The position numbers were made by a program, and so were the translations under genes. Below are positions 51,919-60,901 of a stretch of 64,000 nt of DNA, one piece after another (position 1 is the first letter of the stretch; the number at the start of each line of letters is the position of its first letter). The notes under the pieces are model-generated. The model was not told the DNA's origin and searched no databases. It worked only from the letters and a program-made list of their open reading frames with translations. This DNA is from Streptomyces sp. BA2 (GTDB lineage: Bacteria; Actinomycetota; Actinomycetes; Streptomycetales; Streptomycetaceae). The stretch is from NCBI RefSeq assembly GCF_009769735.1, contig NZ_WSRO01000001.1:1-64000 (forward strand), read 5' to 3'.

Positions 51919-52565
51919 AGAACAACAGCCGCTTGGTTCCCTACATCACCGCTCGCGAAGGGGAAGAGGCTGACTCCTTCCTCGCCCTGCGCGCCTCCTT
52001 CGACAGCGAGGGCCACTCGCGCCTTGCCTACTGGGATGAAACGCGCCAGGACCGCGACGTGCGCGGCACCCTCTGGGCTCGGGTTTCGCAGTCGATCGGA
52101 GCTGACCGGCTGCCGACCGGCGAGCCGAAGTGGCATCTGGTCCACCCGGCCCGGCAGCGCGAAACCATGCTCCTACTCAAGTGCCAGGTGTGCGTCACCA
52201 ATGCCAGGACCCCCGACGGGATCCTGTTCCTGGAAAGCAAGAAGGACGGCATTCCCGCGGCGAGCACCCCGATCCGGACCGCTCAGCCCCCGCTCTGCCG
52301 ACGGCACGCACGCATCGCCGCGAAGCGGTTCCCCTACCTCGCAGAGCACGGTCACGTCGCGCTGCTGGCACAGAGCGCACCCCTGTACGGCGTCATCGGC
52401 ACTCCGCACATGTACTCGCCATCCGGCATCCGGGTCCTGGCAGGCGACAACGTCCCCGTTCCCTACGGACACCCCGACCTGCGGTGGTTCCTGGCGTCCC
52501 AACTCGTGCGCACCCTGCGGGCGTTCAGAGTCGTGTACCTGAACGACTTCGTTCCGGCCGCCTAG
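51906..52565 (+). CDS. hypothetical protein, 219 aa
   Basis: ATG 51906 (also ATG 51915) lies at the end of the DUF5999 gene after CTGACGGGAGCAGCCTC. LLLKCQVCVTNARTPDGILF, PPLCRRHARIAAKRFPYLAE and APLYGVIGTPHM suggest a protein with a C-x2-C/C-x2-H zinc site in the middle. Conserved-looking, soluble, no recognised family. Ends before a GC-rich palindromic stretch. Confidence 0.65.
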   Translation: MPTMKNNSRLVPYITAREGEEADSFLALRASFDSEGHSRLAYWDETRQDRDVRGTLWARVSQSIGADRLPTGEPKWHLVHPARQRETMLLLKCQVCVTNARTPDGILFLESKKDGIPAASTPIRTAQPPLCRRHARIAAKRFPYLAEHGHVALLAQSAPLYGVIGTPHMYSPSGIRVLAGDNVPVPYGHPDLRWFLASQLVRTLRAFRVVYLNDFVPAA

Positions 52566-52632
52566 CCGGACACCCCCAAGATGGCCGCTCGGTGAGCCGG
52601 ATGCTCCGGCCCTGCTCATCGAGCGGCATACA

Positions 52633-52685
52633 CCCCCGGCGCCGGGTTTCGCATCCCCCGACGGCCCGGCGCCGGGCCTTCTTCC
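52633..52685 (+). terminator. GC palindromes, possible terminator or attenuator
   Basis: CCCCCGGCGCCGGG near 52634 and the perfect palindrome GGCCCGGCGCCGGGCC (52663-52678) followed by TTCTTCC. Between genes at 52565 and 52711. Confidence 0.45.
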
Positions 52686-52710
52686 TATCCGACTTCCGAA
52701 GGGGCACCTT

Positions 52711-53289
52711 GTGGACGCCGTACTCCCCGCCTTCGTCGACCGGCTGCTCGACCAAGGGCGAGACCCGGGCGAGATTCCGGAAATTCCAGTGGCCGACGCC
52801 ACCGGCTGGCTCACTCCCCTGGCCGCCAGGCTCCTGAGCCTGATGGAGCACGGCATGCCCTGCGCACCCTCACGCGCCTTCCTCGCGCACGGCTTCGCCT
52901 ACCTGCCGCTCCCGGCCCACGACGGCCGCGGCCTCTATCTCCGCCTGGCCCACGGCTCCGTGATGACGGCGTGGCCGATTGCTTCCACCTCCGTCGTCCT
53001 GACGCTCATGGGCACCCTCGATCTGGAGATGTACCAGAAACCCGAGGACGTCCAGGCGTGCAATCCCCAGTACGTGCGCAGCTTCGGCCCCGAGCAGGTG
53101 TTCGCAGCGCATGCGGGCACCCTGTGCGGGGTGAAGAGCAGCCCCAGCGGCGCGCAGGTTCTCGCCGTCAGGCAGTACGAAGCGGGGCCGGCCGGGCCGT
53201 TGAGCCTCTCCGAGCACGCTGATGTGGCTCAACGAGCGCTCCGGACCCTCGAACGCGTCCTGGACGCCGGGACAGGAGCTGCTCTGTGA
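52711..53289 (+). CDS. hypothetical protein, 192 aa
   Basis: GTG 52711 after CCGAAGGGGCACCTT. VDAVLPAFVDRLLDQGRDPG, LAARLLSLMEHGMPCAPSRA, GRGLYLRLAHGSVMTAWPIA, QKPEDVQACNPQYVRSFGPE. Mixed alpha/beta, acidic, soluble. No family recognised. Overlaps the next gene by 4 bp (GTGA), so part of the rightward operon. Confidence 0.6.
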   Translation: MDAVLPAFVDRLLDQGRDPGEIPEIPVADATGWLTPLAARLLSLMEHGMPCAPSRAFLAHGFAYLPLPAHDGRGLYLRLAHGSVMTAWPIASTSVVLTLMGTLDLEMYQKPEDVQACNPQYVRSFGPEQVFAAHAGTLCGVKSSPSGAQVLAVRQYEAGPAGPLSLSEHADVAQRALRTLERVLDAGTGAAL

Positions 53290-53935
53290 ACTGGCTGGAC
53301 GATGTTCCTTCGCTGGACATCCCGAACCTCCGTGACGTGCAGCAGATCAGCCGCGACGTCCTGAACCGCCTTGCCGAGGACCGCAAGCTCCTGACCCGGC
53401 TGGTCGATCAGATCCCGGACGACGCTGACCGGCTGGCGAACAGCCGCATCACCCTGCTCCTGAACCGGCTCTCCCTCTACCAGGCACCCGACTGCGGCTT
53501 CGAGATCCGCATGAACATGAACCCCCGTCGGACAACCAGCGTGTCCCGCACGACCACTGCTACGACTTCGCCACGCGCATCCTCACCGGCGGCTACGTGC
53601 ACGTCGTACGCCGCCGCACCGACGGGTGCGACGGACCGTTCAGCAGGGGCGACCTGGAGCCGGGCATCGTGACCATCGAACGCCCCGGCAGCTCCTACAC
53701 CCTGGGTCACCCGATGGTGCACCAAGCCGTGATGGAGCCGGAGACCGTGACGCTGTTCGTCCGCGGCCCCCGCCGCAAAAGCATTTCGAACGCTGTCGCC
53801 GAGTTGATGCCCTCGCATGACACGTGGCCGACCCCGTCTGAGCCGGGCAGACAGGCCGCCGAATCCCGGCCCGCGACGGTGGGTGAGTACCGGCTGATGC
53901 GCACCTACCTCTTCCTGCGCGGGCTCATCAACTGA
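53286..53935 (+). CDS. hypothetical protein, about 216 aa, one-base frameshift
   Basis: GTG 53286 overlaps the previous stop. QISRDVLNRLAEDRKLLTRL ... LYQAPDCGFEIRMNMN joins, after one missing C near 53524, SDNQRVPHDHCYDFATRILT GGYVHVVRR ... GDLEPGIVTIERPGSSYTLG HPMVHQAVMEPETVTLFVRG PRR ... TYLFLRGLIN. The C-terminal half has the look of a small cupin-like beta barrel (His-rich HPMVHQAV). As written, the frame from 53286 ends at 53672. Confidence 0.6.
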
Positions 53936-54024
53936 TCCCGGCCGCTTTCCCGTGGCCGCGCGCGCCGCACCCCCGTGACGCGAGAGGCTACGGCGCACCA
54001 ACCGCACCACACGAGGAGCACCCC

Positions 54025-54828
54025 ATGACCGGCGTCCTGACGACCGATCACCCCGCCTGGATCGAGACCGAAGCCGGAGGACGCGCACGCGCCGTACGCA
54101 CCGCCTCCGGGGTCTGGGTCCTCTCGTGGGACCGCGACGGCCTGCACATGACCTGCGTCCACGGAACCGAGGACGTCAAACCGACCATCGTCACTACCGA
54201 CCCCGTCCGGCTGCCCGGCACCGTCCCCGCCGCACTCAAGTCCGGTCTCGATGGCCTCGGTCCGACGCAGCGGCTGGCCAACCCGTGGCTGTGGGACGCG
54301 ATCACCACCGCCGTCCTGCGGCAGGTCGTACGCGCCGGGCAGGCCCGCAAGCTGTACCGGGCGTGGTGCAAGACCTACGGCACCACCATCGACACCCCGC
54401 ACGGTGAACTGGCCGTCGCCCCCGACGCGGAGCAGGTCCTGGCGCTCGATGAGAAGCAGTTCGCCGACGCGGGCGCCAAGTTCCACCGCCCCATCCTCCA
54501 GGCGGCTGCGACCCATTACGAGCGGCACTTCTTGCACTGGCAGCGGATGGAAGCCAGTGACCTGGTGGCCGCGCTGACCAGCGTCCCCCGGATCGGCCCG
54601 TGGACCGCAGCCGCCGCGGCGGCCGACTACGCCGGCGACTTCAGCATCTACCCGCACGACGACCTCGCCGTACGCACCTGGGCCGCGCAGATCGCACCCG
54701 ATCACGCCTGGCCCGGCAAGAAGGACAAGTCATTCGGCCCGAAGTGGACCGCCATGGCCGGAGCCGAGGGCACCGCCCTGCACACCCTGACCCTCTCCAC
54801 CCTCACCTGGGGCTCCCACGCCCCATGA
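54025..54828 (+). CDS. HhH-GPD superfamily DNA glycosylase-like protein, 267 aa
   Basis: ATG 54025 after CACACGAGGAGCACCCC. Helix-hairpin-helix LTSVPRIGPWTAAAAAADYA near residue 188 and the downstream Asp region FSIYPHDDLAVRTWAAQIAP match the HhH-GPD fold of AlkA-type glycosylases. The N-terminal beta part (VWVLSWDRDGLHMTCVHG) also resembles AlkA. Family role: removes modified bases from DNA. In this cluster it might process an unusual base or nucleoside. Catalytic Asp is tentative (two Asp in tandem). Confidence 0.8.
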   Translation: MTGVLTTDHPAWIETEAGGRARAVRTASGVWVLSWDRDGLHMTCVHGTEDVKPTIVTTDPVRLPGTVPAALKSGLDGLGPTQRLANPWLWDAITTAVLRQVVRAGQARKLYRAWCKTYGTTIDTPHGELAVAPDAEQVLALDEKQFADAGAKFHRPILQAAATHYERHFLHWQRMEASDLVAALTSVPRIGPWTAAAAAADYAGDFSIYPHDDLAVRTWAAQIAPDHAWPGKKDKSFGPKWTAMAGAEGTALHTLTLSTLTWGSHAP

Positions 54829-54840
54829 CCAGGAGGATCA

Positions 54841-56385
54841 ATGCCTCAGCTACCGCTGATCTCGGGCGCCGATCCGGCCCACACGCTCGACGCACTGTTC
54901 GTGAACGCGCCGCTGCGCGACTACGACCAACGGCCGCGCACCAATGACTACACCCTGCCGGTGCTTGGCATGGCCTACATCGCCACGTACGCACAGCGGG
55001 CCGGCTTCAACGTGGGTGTCCTGGACGCCGAGGCGCATGGGCTCGGCATCACGGAGACGGCAAGGATCGTCAACGAGGCGTGGCCGCGGTGGGCGGCCAT
55101 GAACCTCCTGGCCCCCACCTACGAGATGTCTGCCCGCATCGCGGCACTGGTCAATCCCGGCATCGCGCTGATGGTCGGCGGACACCACGCCAAGGCCATG
55201 CCGGACCGCGTCCTGGCCGATCCGCGCATGGCCAACCTGCGGGCGCTGGTCCTCGGCGAAGGAGAACTGCGGGTCGTCGCCCTGCTGCACGACGAGCAAC
55301 GCCGCCGCGAACTGCCCGGCGTGGTGTGGCGCGACCGACTGCTCGGGACTCGGGCAGCCGGCCTGATGGCCGACAAGAAGCAGACGGCCGAGATGCTCGG
55401 CCCGAACATCAACACCCTGCCGTACGTCAACCGCGCATTCCTGCCGCAGGACCCCTACCAGGCTGCGCCGACGGAGACGGACCGGCGCCTCGCGCTGAAC
55501 CGCAACACTGCGTTACTCCGGAACGCGGCCCGCACGGGGCACGTGGAAGCGAACATCGTCGGTAGCCGCGGCTGCCCCTACAACTGCGCATTCTGCGGGG
55601 CCGCATGGAGCGCCAACAAGGACGTCAAGATCCGTGTCCGCAGCCCCCAGAACATCATCGGAGAGCTGGACGAGCTCCACGACGAGTACGGCGTCACCTG
55701 CTTCCGGTTCGTAGACGATCTGTTCCTCGGCGTCCGCGATGTCATCCACGAGCACATGAAGGCGTTCGCAGAACAGCGAATCGGTGAGCGCTACGTGTGG
55801 GACGCCACCGGCCGCATCAACGTCCTGGACCGCCTCTCCGACAATGACTTGGACGTCCTGGTCGACAACGGACTGCGCGAAGTCGCACTCGGTATCGAGT
55901 CCGGCAGCGACCGCATCCTCAAGGCCATGGACAAGCGCATCAACGCCGAGATGACCGAACGCGTCGCCCACCGCCTCATGCGCCACGGCATCGGCGTCAA
56001 GGGGTACTTCATCCTCGGCTTCCCCGGCGAGACCCGCGCGGACCTGGACGCGACCGTGCAGCACATCCGGAACCTGTGGGAGATCGCCGACCGCAACCCC
56101 GGCGACCTGCGGGCGTCCGTCTTCGAGTTCCGCCCCTACCCCGGAACGCCCGTGTGGCAGACCCTCACCGAGGCCGGCCACGAGCCCGACGCGCTTCTCG
56201 CGTACGGCGACGTCGACCTGACCGACGACGGGGCCGACGAGTCGATGCGTCAACGCGACGAGTTCAATTTCTCCGTCGGCATCCAGTTCGGGGACGTGCC
56301 CCTCACCAAGGTCCGCTCCACCCTGGCCACGCTCACCCGCGAGCAGCACGAGCGCGTTCAGGCACCACAGGTGGATGCGGCATGA
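54841..56385 (+). CDS. B12-binding-domain radical SAM enzyme, 514 aa
   Basis: ATG 54841 with CAGGAGGATCA upstream, 12 bp after the glycosylase-like gene. Residues 15-170: cobalamin-binding-like domain (LPVLGMAYIATYAQRAGFNV GVLDAE, LMVGGHHAKAMPD, LRALVLGEGE). Residues 235-440: radical SAM core with GCPYNCAFC (Cys 245, 249, 252), IRVRSPQNIIGELDELHDEY GV, FVDDLFLG, LREVALGIESGSDRILKAMD and GYFILGFPGETRADLDATV. Class B family (BchE/hopanoid-methylase-like) members do methylation or ring chemistry. Substrate unknown; overlaps the kinase gene by 4 bp. Confidence 0.88.
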   Translation: MPQLPLISGADPAHTLDALFVNAPLRDYDQRPRTNDYTLPVLGMAYIATYAQRAGFNVGVLDAEAHGLGITETARIVNEAWPRWAAMNLLAPTYEMSARIAALVNPGIALMVGGHHAKAMPDRVLADPRMANLRALVLGEGELRVVALLHDEQRRRELPGVVWRDRLLGTRAAGLMADKKQTAEMLGPNINTLPYVNRAFLPQDPYQAAPTETDRRLALNRNTALLRNAARTGHVEANIVGSRGCPYNCAFCGAAWSANKDVKIRVRSPQNIIGELDELHDEYGVTCFRFVDDLFLGVRDVIHEHMKAFAEQRIGERYVWDATGRINVLDRLSDNDLDVLVDNGLREVALGIESGSDRILKAMDKRINAEMTERVAHRLMRHGIGVKGYFILGFPGETRADLDATVQHIRNLWEIADRNPGDLRASVFEFRPYPGTPVWQTLTEAGHEPDALLAYGDVDLTDDGADESMRQRDEFNFSVGIQFGDVPLTKVRSTLATLTREQHERVQAPQVDAA

Positions 56386-57029
56386 CGCGCGGCCTGTTCA
56401 TCACCCTCGACGGACCAAGCGGCGTCGGGAAGTCGACCACCATCGAGGCCCTGCACCAGGAGATGACCGATCGCGGGATGGCCGTCCGCAAGACGGTGGA
56501 GCCCTCCACCAGCAAGCTCGGCGCCTTCACCCGCGAGCACGCCAACACCATCCACGGATACGCACTGGCGTGCCTGGTCATGGCCGACCGGTACGCGCAC
56601 ATCGAGCATGAGATCGATCCGTCCCTCGACGCCGGCGACACGGTCATCTGTGACCGCTACGTCGCCTCAACGCTGGTCTTACAGCAGCTCGACGGGGTGC
56701 CGCTGCAGTTCCTTCTCGACCTGAACGCGGGCATCCTGATGCCCGACCTGGCCGTGATCCTGACCGCGTCGCCCGGTCTGATCGCCCAGCGGATAGCCCG
56801 GCGCGGAGTCCGCCACCGCTTCCACCTGGACCCCACCGCACCCGGCCGGGAAGTCGACCTCTACACCGAGGCCGCCCAGACCCTCACGGCCGCGAACGTG
56901 AATGTACTGGTCCTCGACAGCAGTCACGCCACGCCATCGGAGGTCTCGGCGAGAATCGCCGACGCTCTCCCCGAACGCTCGGTACCGTCGGCAGTCTCAC
57001 CGACCTCGCCAACCCCCCAGGGACCATGA
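56382..57029 (+). CDS. thymidylate-kinase-like P-loop kinase, 215 aa
   Basis: ATG 56382 (ATGA overlap). FITLDGPSGVGKSTTIEAL (P-loop residues 11-18), VICDRYVASTLVLQQLDG (DRY motif near 90), PDLAVILTASPGLIAQRIAR RG (LID region follows) fit the Tmk family. Somewhat diverged from housekeeping Tmk, and located in an accessory operon beside a NUDIX and a radical SAM gene, so it may phosphorylate a modified nucleoside monophosphate. Overlaps the NUDIX gene by 4 bp. Confidence 0.85.
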   Translation: MTRGLFITLDGPSGVGKSTTIEALHQEMTDRGMAVRKTVEPSTSKLGAFTREHANTIHGYALACLVMADRYAHIEHEIDPSLDAGDTVICDRYVASTLVLQQLDGVPLQFLLDLNAGILMPDLAVILTASPGLIAQRIARRGVRHRFHLDPTAPGREVDLYTEAAQTLTAANVNVLVLDSSHATPSEVSARIADALPERSVPSAVSPTSPTPQGP

Positions 57030-57469
57030 ATCCGGAACTGGCACACCCCGTCATCGACACCCACGTCATCCTGCGCGACGGCGACAAACTGCTCTTCTCC
57101 CAGCGCGGCGGCCCCTACGGGAAAGGCCTATGGCACATGCCCTCGGGCAAGCTCGACCGGGACGAGACCCTGACCGCCGGGGCCGCGCGCGAGCTGCTGG
57201 AAGAGACCGGCGTGGAGGTCGACCCGGACCATCTGCGCTTGGTCCATGTCGTGCACCACCGGCAGAACGATGCCATGGAGCGCATCGGCTTCTTCTTCGT
57301 GGCCACCGAGTGGAGCGGGGAGCCCGTTAACCGGGAACCCGCGAAGTGCCTCGGCCTGGAGTGGTTCAGCGTCCACGAACTGCCCGACGACATCATCGAG
57401 TACCCGAAGGAAGGCCTCCTCGGCTACCTGCAAGACCACCGCGGGCTGACCGAGCACGGCTGGGCATAG
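57026..57469 (+). CDS. NUDIX hydrolase, 147 aa
   Basis: ATG 57026 overlaps the kinase stop. Nudix box at residues 41-63: GKLDRDETLTAGAARELLEE TGVEV, with RELLEETG intact. Cleaves nucleoside diphosphates linked to another group; the specific substrate cannot be read. Last gene of the operon, followed by a strong terminator. Confidence 0.92.
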   Translation: MNPELAHPVIDTHVILRDGDKLLFSQRGGPYGKGLWHMPSGKLDRDETLTAGAARELLEETGVEVDPDHLRLVHVVHHRQNDAMERIGFFFVATEWSGEPVNREPAKCLGLEWFSVHELPDDIIEYPKEGLLGYLQDHRGLTEHGWA

Positions 57470-57490
57470 CCCCCACCCGCCACACCGAAT

Positions 57491-57532
57491 GTCGGCTCCG
57501 TCCCCGCAGTAGCGAGCGGGACCGGAGCCGAC
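57491..57532 (+). terminator. strong hairpin terminator of the 50-57 kb operon
   Basis: GTCGGCTCCG (57491-57500) and CGGAGCCGAC (57523-57532), with the inner pairing CCCGC/GCGGG extending the stem. 22 bp after the NUDIX stop. Confidence 0.75.
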
Positions 57533-57644
57533 ACTTGTATTGGACGCGGTTTTAACACTTCGCACGGTGACTACGTCTACAGGGCAGGTCAGGCGCTGAC
57601 GCTCGGCCCCGATCTGCTGCATCGCCGCCGGGAGGACCCGCACA

Positions 57645-58124
57645 GTGCCGACCTCGACTCCAGTAGTCCGAGATCAACTGGAATACGAACCCTTCGCCGA
57701 CCTCTTCGCCCCGCCACAGGAGGACGCCGCGCCGGCCGACGTCGCCGAGGAGCAGGAGGAGTCCTACGCACACGTGTGGATCGTCGCCGCAGAGATCAAG
57801 ATCGAGGACCGGCTAGCGAACTCGCCGACTTCCGCGGCTCCTTCACCACCGGACAGGACACCCGCGTTGACGCCCTTGAGGTGTACTGCCGCTCGTGCCG
57901 ACGGCCGTACGAGGACGTCGCCGATCAGGACTGCGAAGCGCTGCTCGACAACCGGCATCTCATCGGGGGCGACCAGTCGCAGCGCGCCATCGCCCCCGAG
58001 CTTGAGCACAGCCTCGAAGCCCAGTCTCCGCAGCTCGTGATCACCTCGCAGGAAGGATCCGCCGACTTGGTACACCTGGCTCAAGCGCGGACCACCGTGG
58101 CTAGCTGGTGCATTCAGTGTCAAA
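57645..58124 (+). CDS. conserved hypothetical cysteine protein, frameshifted, end unclear
   Basis: GTG 57645, CGGGAGGACCCGCACA upstream. The first part (VRDQLEYEPFADLFAPPQED, YAHVWIVAAEIKIEDR) joins, after one missing base near 57820, ELADFRGSFTTGQDTRVDAL EVYCRSCRRPYEDVADQDC, LLDNRHLIGGDQSQRA. The CRSCRRP-HLIGG pattern is shared by hypothetical proteins of Streptomyces. The usual C-terminus is not recovered, and the second frame runs into the CRISPR remnant. The unshifted frame ends at 58040. Confidence 0.5.
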
Positions 58125-58214
58125 GGTCCATCCCCGCATACGCGGGGAGCAGTTCAACGTCGCCATCCCCCCCCATGTGCGGACTGGGTCCATCCCCGTG
58201 TGTGCGGGGATCGT
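58125..58214. CRISPR. two-repeat type I-E-like CRISPR remnant
   Basis: Repeat 1 (58125-58152) starts GGTCCATCCCCGC and ends GCGGGGAGCAG; repeat 2 (58187-58214) starts GGTCCATCCCCGT and ends GCGGGGATCGT. The inner parts form the hairpin typical of Streptomyces type I-E repeats. Between them is a 34-nt spacer-like segment. Repeat period 62 bp. Repeat 2 is degenerate, as terminal repeats often are. No cas genes in the window. Confidence 0.7.
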
Positions 58215-58505
58215 CCCGTGCCCCGCGTGAAGGGACTGCAGGCATGTGCGTGCTCCCCGCGCGCGGCCCATCAGCGCCTTTCGGTATCCAAGATCCCCCC
58301 TCGGAAACCCATCACCTCGAACGCTGCGCCACCGCCCCTCTCCAGACGCTTCGCCATCTCCGACCACCACTGCTGCAAGGTGTGAGTGTTGAGCTGACAT
58401 CCCCCGAACACCTCTCAAACCGGGCCAAGTTGCGGAACGATAGCTGAAGAGCCACCGTCGGCCAGAAGCGCCGACGATGAGCACCGGGGTGAAGGAGGAA
58501 AGGCC

Positions 58506-59090
58506 GTGGATTGGATGCTCGACGAGTTCGGAAAGTCGCACGCCGGACGGCCGGGCGTGGTGCTCGACGACGAGATTGAGCCCGGGCCCGTGTACTTCGA
58601 CTTCGGAAGCGGTGCCAACATCCACAAGACCACAGACTGGTGGGTGTACGACGGCACCCTGGGAGCTCCGCTGGCCATGCAGATGAGGGGCTCGTGCGCC
58701 TGCGGGTGACGTGGTGAGCATCTCTACCCGATCGACTGGACACAGGTGGACGAGAGGGCGCCCTACCGGTACGACACCGCGGGCCCGCTCGAGGACTGGC
58801 TCCAGCACGTCGAGGGGGTCGCTGCGCGCGCTGTGCCCCTGCCGACCGAACTCGCCGGCCTCATCGCAAACGTCGAGGAGGCACTGGTCAAGTTGGCCGA
58901 CGACTCTCCGCTGGCGGCTCTGCGGGCGATTGGCGCGGTGGAACGCATAACCGATGCTGTGGCCCGCACCGCCGCTCACGATGTAACGGCTGACAACCCC
59001 TCACCGAAGGCTAGGAGCACGGCCCTCGGGCTGCCCGTGGGGGACGCCGATTCCCGGATCTTCCACTACCTGCACCGGCGTTCGGTGTGA
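58506..59090 (+). pseudogene. conserved hypothetical protein with internal TGA at a Trp position
   Basis: GTG 58506 follows GGTGAAGGAGGAAAGGCC, a strong ribosome binding site. VDWMLDEFGKSHAGRPGVVL ... TTDWWVYDG ... RGSCACG, then TGA (58707-58709), then in the same frame RGEHLYPIDWTQVDERAPYR YDTAGPLEDWLQHVEGVAAR ... FHYLHRRSV. The original motif was probably CxCGWRG, so TGG became TGA. Restored length is 194 residues. Either a nonsense mutation, a base error or readthrough. Confidence 0.65.
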
Positions 59091-60280
59091 TGGCTCAGAG
59101 ATCTCGATTCGGCCCGTTGCTAGAGGCTGCCGGAGCTTTAGGCCAAGGCAAGTTGAGAGGTGTTCCCGCAACGGTGTGGGTGGCCCCGCCCTCGCCTGGG
59201 GCCCACGCAGAGATCGAGAATCGCGTGGCCTGCAGCCTGTCGTGCCAGAGCACGACTTGACGAAGACGGTGCACTCTATACGCACGGCATTGCGCCACGC
59301 CCGAAGGGCTCTCCTTTGAACGCCTCCCACTGCGTGCTCCTCCGACGGTATTGATCGACGCGAGGGGTCCGCCGTCGAAATCCATAGCGCTGGCCCTGCC
59401 GCCTCACACACATCGGGTTCACGCCATCTTTCGCGCCCAACCCAAAGGAGTAGCCGTCGCATTGCTCGCGAATTGGTGCGGTGCCCCGGATGCCACCCGG
59501 GTGGACCGCAAGCGCACGCAGTCGGCCACATAGAACGCCGGAGCCAGCGACACGAGCTTCCGCTTCCTCCACCGCCGGGCCCGCTCCACGTTCGCGATGG
59601 CCGCCCTGCGGCTACCGACCCACGGCACAGGTTCCCGACCTCATCAGCAAGGAGGGACCGCGCAGGTGCCCCGCTCTTGGTCGGCCTGAGCCCGAGGCTC
59701 AGGCCGTCATACCGACGCGGTCGGACTCTCACCGCATCCATCACGCGCGAGCTCCTTCACCCACCCTCCCCCTGAACAGGTGGAATTCTGACTACCTCAA
59801 GGGCATTGATCGTTCTCCCTCCCCCACGCCACGATCACCTTGGCAGGCGCCAAAGCACCGGCGCACACACCAAGTACCCCACCTTCATATCCGCCGCCCT
59901 TTCACCGAGCGATACGCCCTGCCCTGCCGTTCTGTATCGCCGATGGGGCACCCGTAACAGGCCAACGCGGCGCGCCACGTTCCGGATTCGCCGCCCAGGC
60001 CAATGTTTGCCATTGCATCGATGGGGCCTGACCCTCTACATCAGCCGTCACTGCTGCAGCTTTGCCGCTTGGCACCCCGGGTAACGTGCTGTGACCGAAT
60101 ATCCGCCAACTCCCCTACCCTCATGGGGAGATGAGCGTGACCTGTGAGCACCCTGCGTCGTAGTCTGACCGCTACGCAGACTCATCACCGCAGCTAGCGC
60201 CACCTGTGGCCTCCCCAAACGCATTGGTTTTAGCCCTTGGGAGCTCACCGGCTCAGCATCGCGCCGCACTGGGAGAGACA
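59091..60280. other. no convincing gene
   Basis: About 1.2 kb. Frames on both strands are short and lack ribosome binding sites and normal codon bias; the base composition is slightly less GC-rich near 59800-60100. No repeats noted. It contains the unknown promoter of the lipoprotein gene. Confidence 0.4.
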
Positions 60281-60901
60281 GTGACCCGAGCAGCTAACCA
60301 GCAGTCATATTCCGGCATTCGCAGCAGGAAAAAGAAGCAGGCAGTGGCGCTGCTCCTCGTCCTGTGCGTCGCTGGCACGCTCACCGCCTGCAGCAGCGAC
60401 TCCAACACGGATACCAAGAGGACCGCACGCCCGCCCAGCAAGCCTGCCAAGGACAAGCCCACCAAGAGCGCGGGCCCGCGGGCCAAGGAGAAGCAGGCGG
60501 TGCTTGAGGTCTACGACCGCATGTGGGAAGAGCAGGTCAAGGCCTACGCCAAGGGCGACCACAAGGGAACCGACCTGAAGAAGTACGCCACCAAGGAGGC
60601 CCTTGGCGGAGCCCTCGGAGACCTCCTGAGTATGGAGCAGGCCGGGACGGCCACCAAGGGCGCGCCCACTCACTCGGACATCAAGGTCTCGATGGATCTG
60701 AACCGGGAGGTGCCCACCGCCCGGATCACGGACTGTCTTGACATCTCCAAGTGGCAGACGATCAAGGAGTCGACCGGGAAGGTCCAACCGTTCCCCACCG
60801 AGCAAGAACTGCGCTACGAGACCACAGCCGACGCAGAGCGATGGGGGAAGAACCGGTGGATGATCACAAAGCTCACGCCCCACGGCAACAAGGTCTGCTG
60901 A
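60281..60901 (+). CDS. lipoprotein, 206 aa
   Basis: GTG 60281 after CTGGGAGAGACA; the longer frame is rejected. Signal peptide with basic n-region (RSRKKKQ), hydrophobic core AVALLLVLCVAGTLTACSS, lipobox LTAC with Cys near residue 37. The mature part has a Lys/Pro linker, then an NTF2-like domain (EKQAVLEVYDRMWEEQVKAY AKGDHKGTDL, ARITDCLDISKWQTI, WMITKLTPHGNKVC). Outer-surface protein linked to the Tad-like operon that follows. Ends overlapping the next gene. Confidence 0.8.
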   Translation: MTRAANQQSYSGIRSRKKKQAVALLLVLCVAGTLTACSSDSNTDTKRTARPPSKPAKDKPTKSAGPRAKEKQAVLEVYDRMWEEQVKAYAKGDHKGTDLKKYATKEALGGALGDLLSMEQAGTATKGAPTHSDIKVSMDLNREVPTARITDCLDISKWQTIKESTGKVQPFPTEQELRYETTADAERWGKNRWMITKLTPHGNKVC

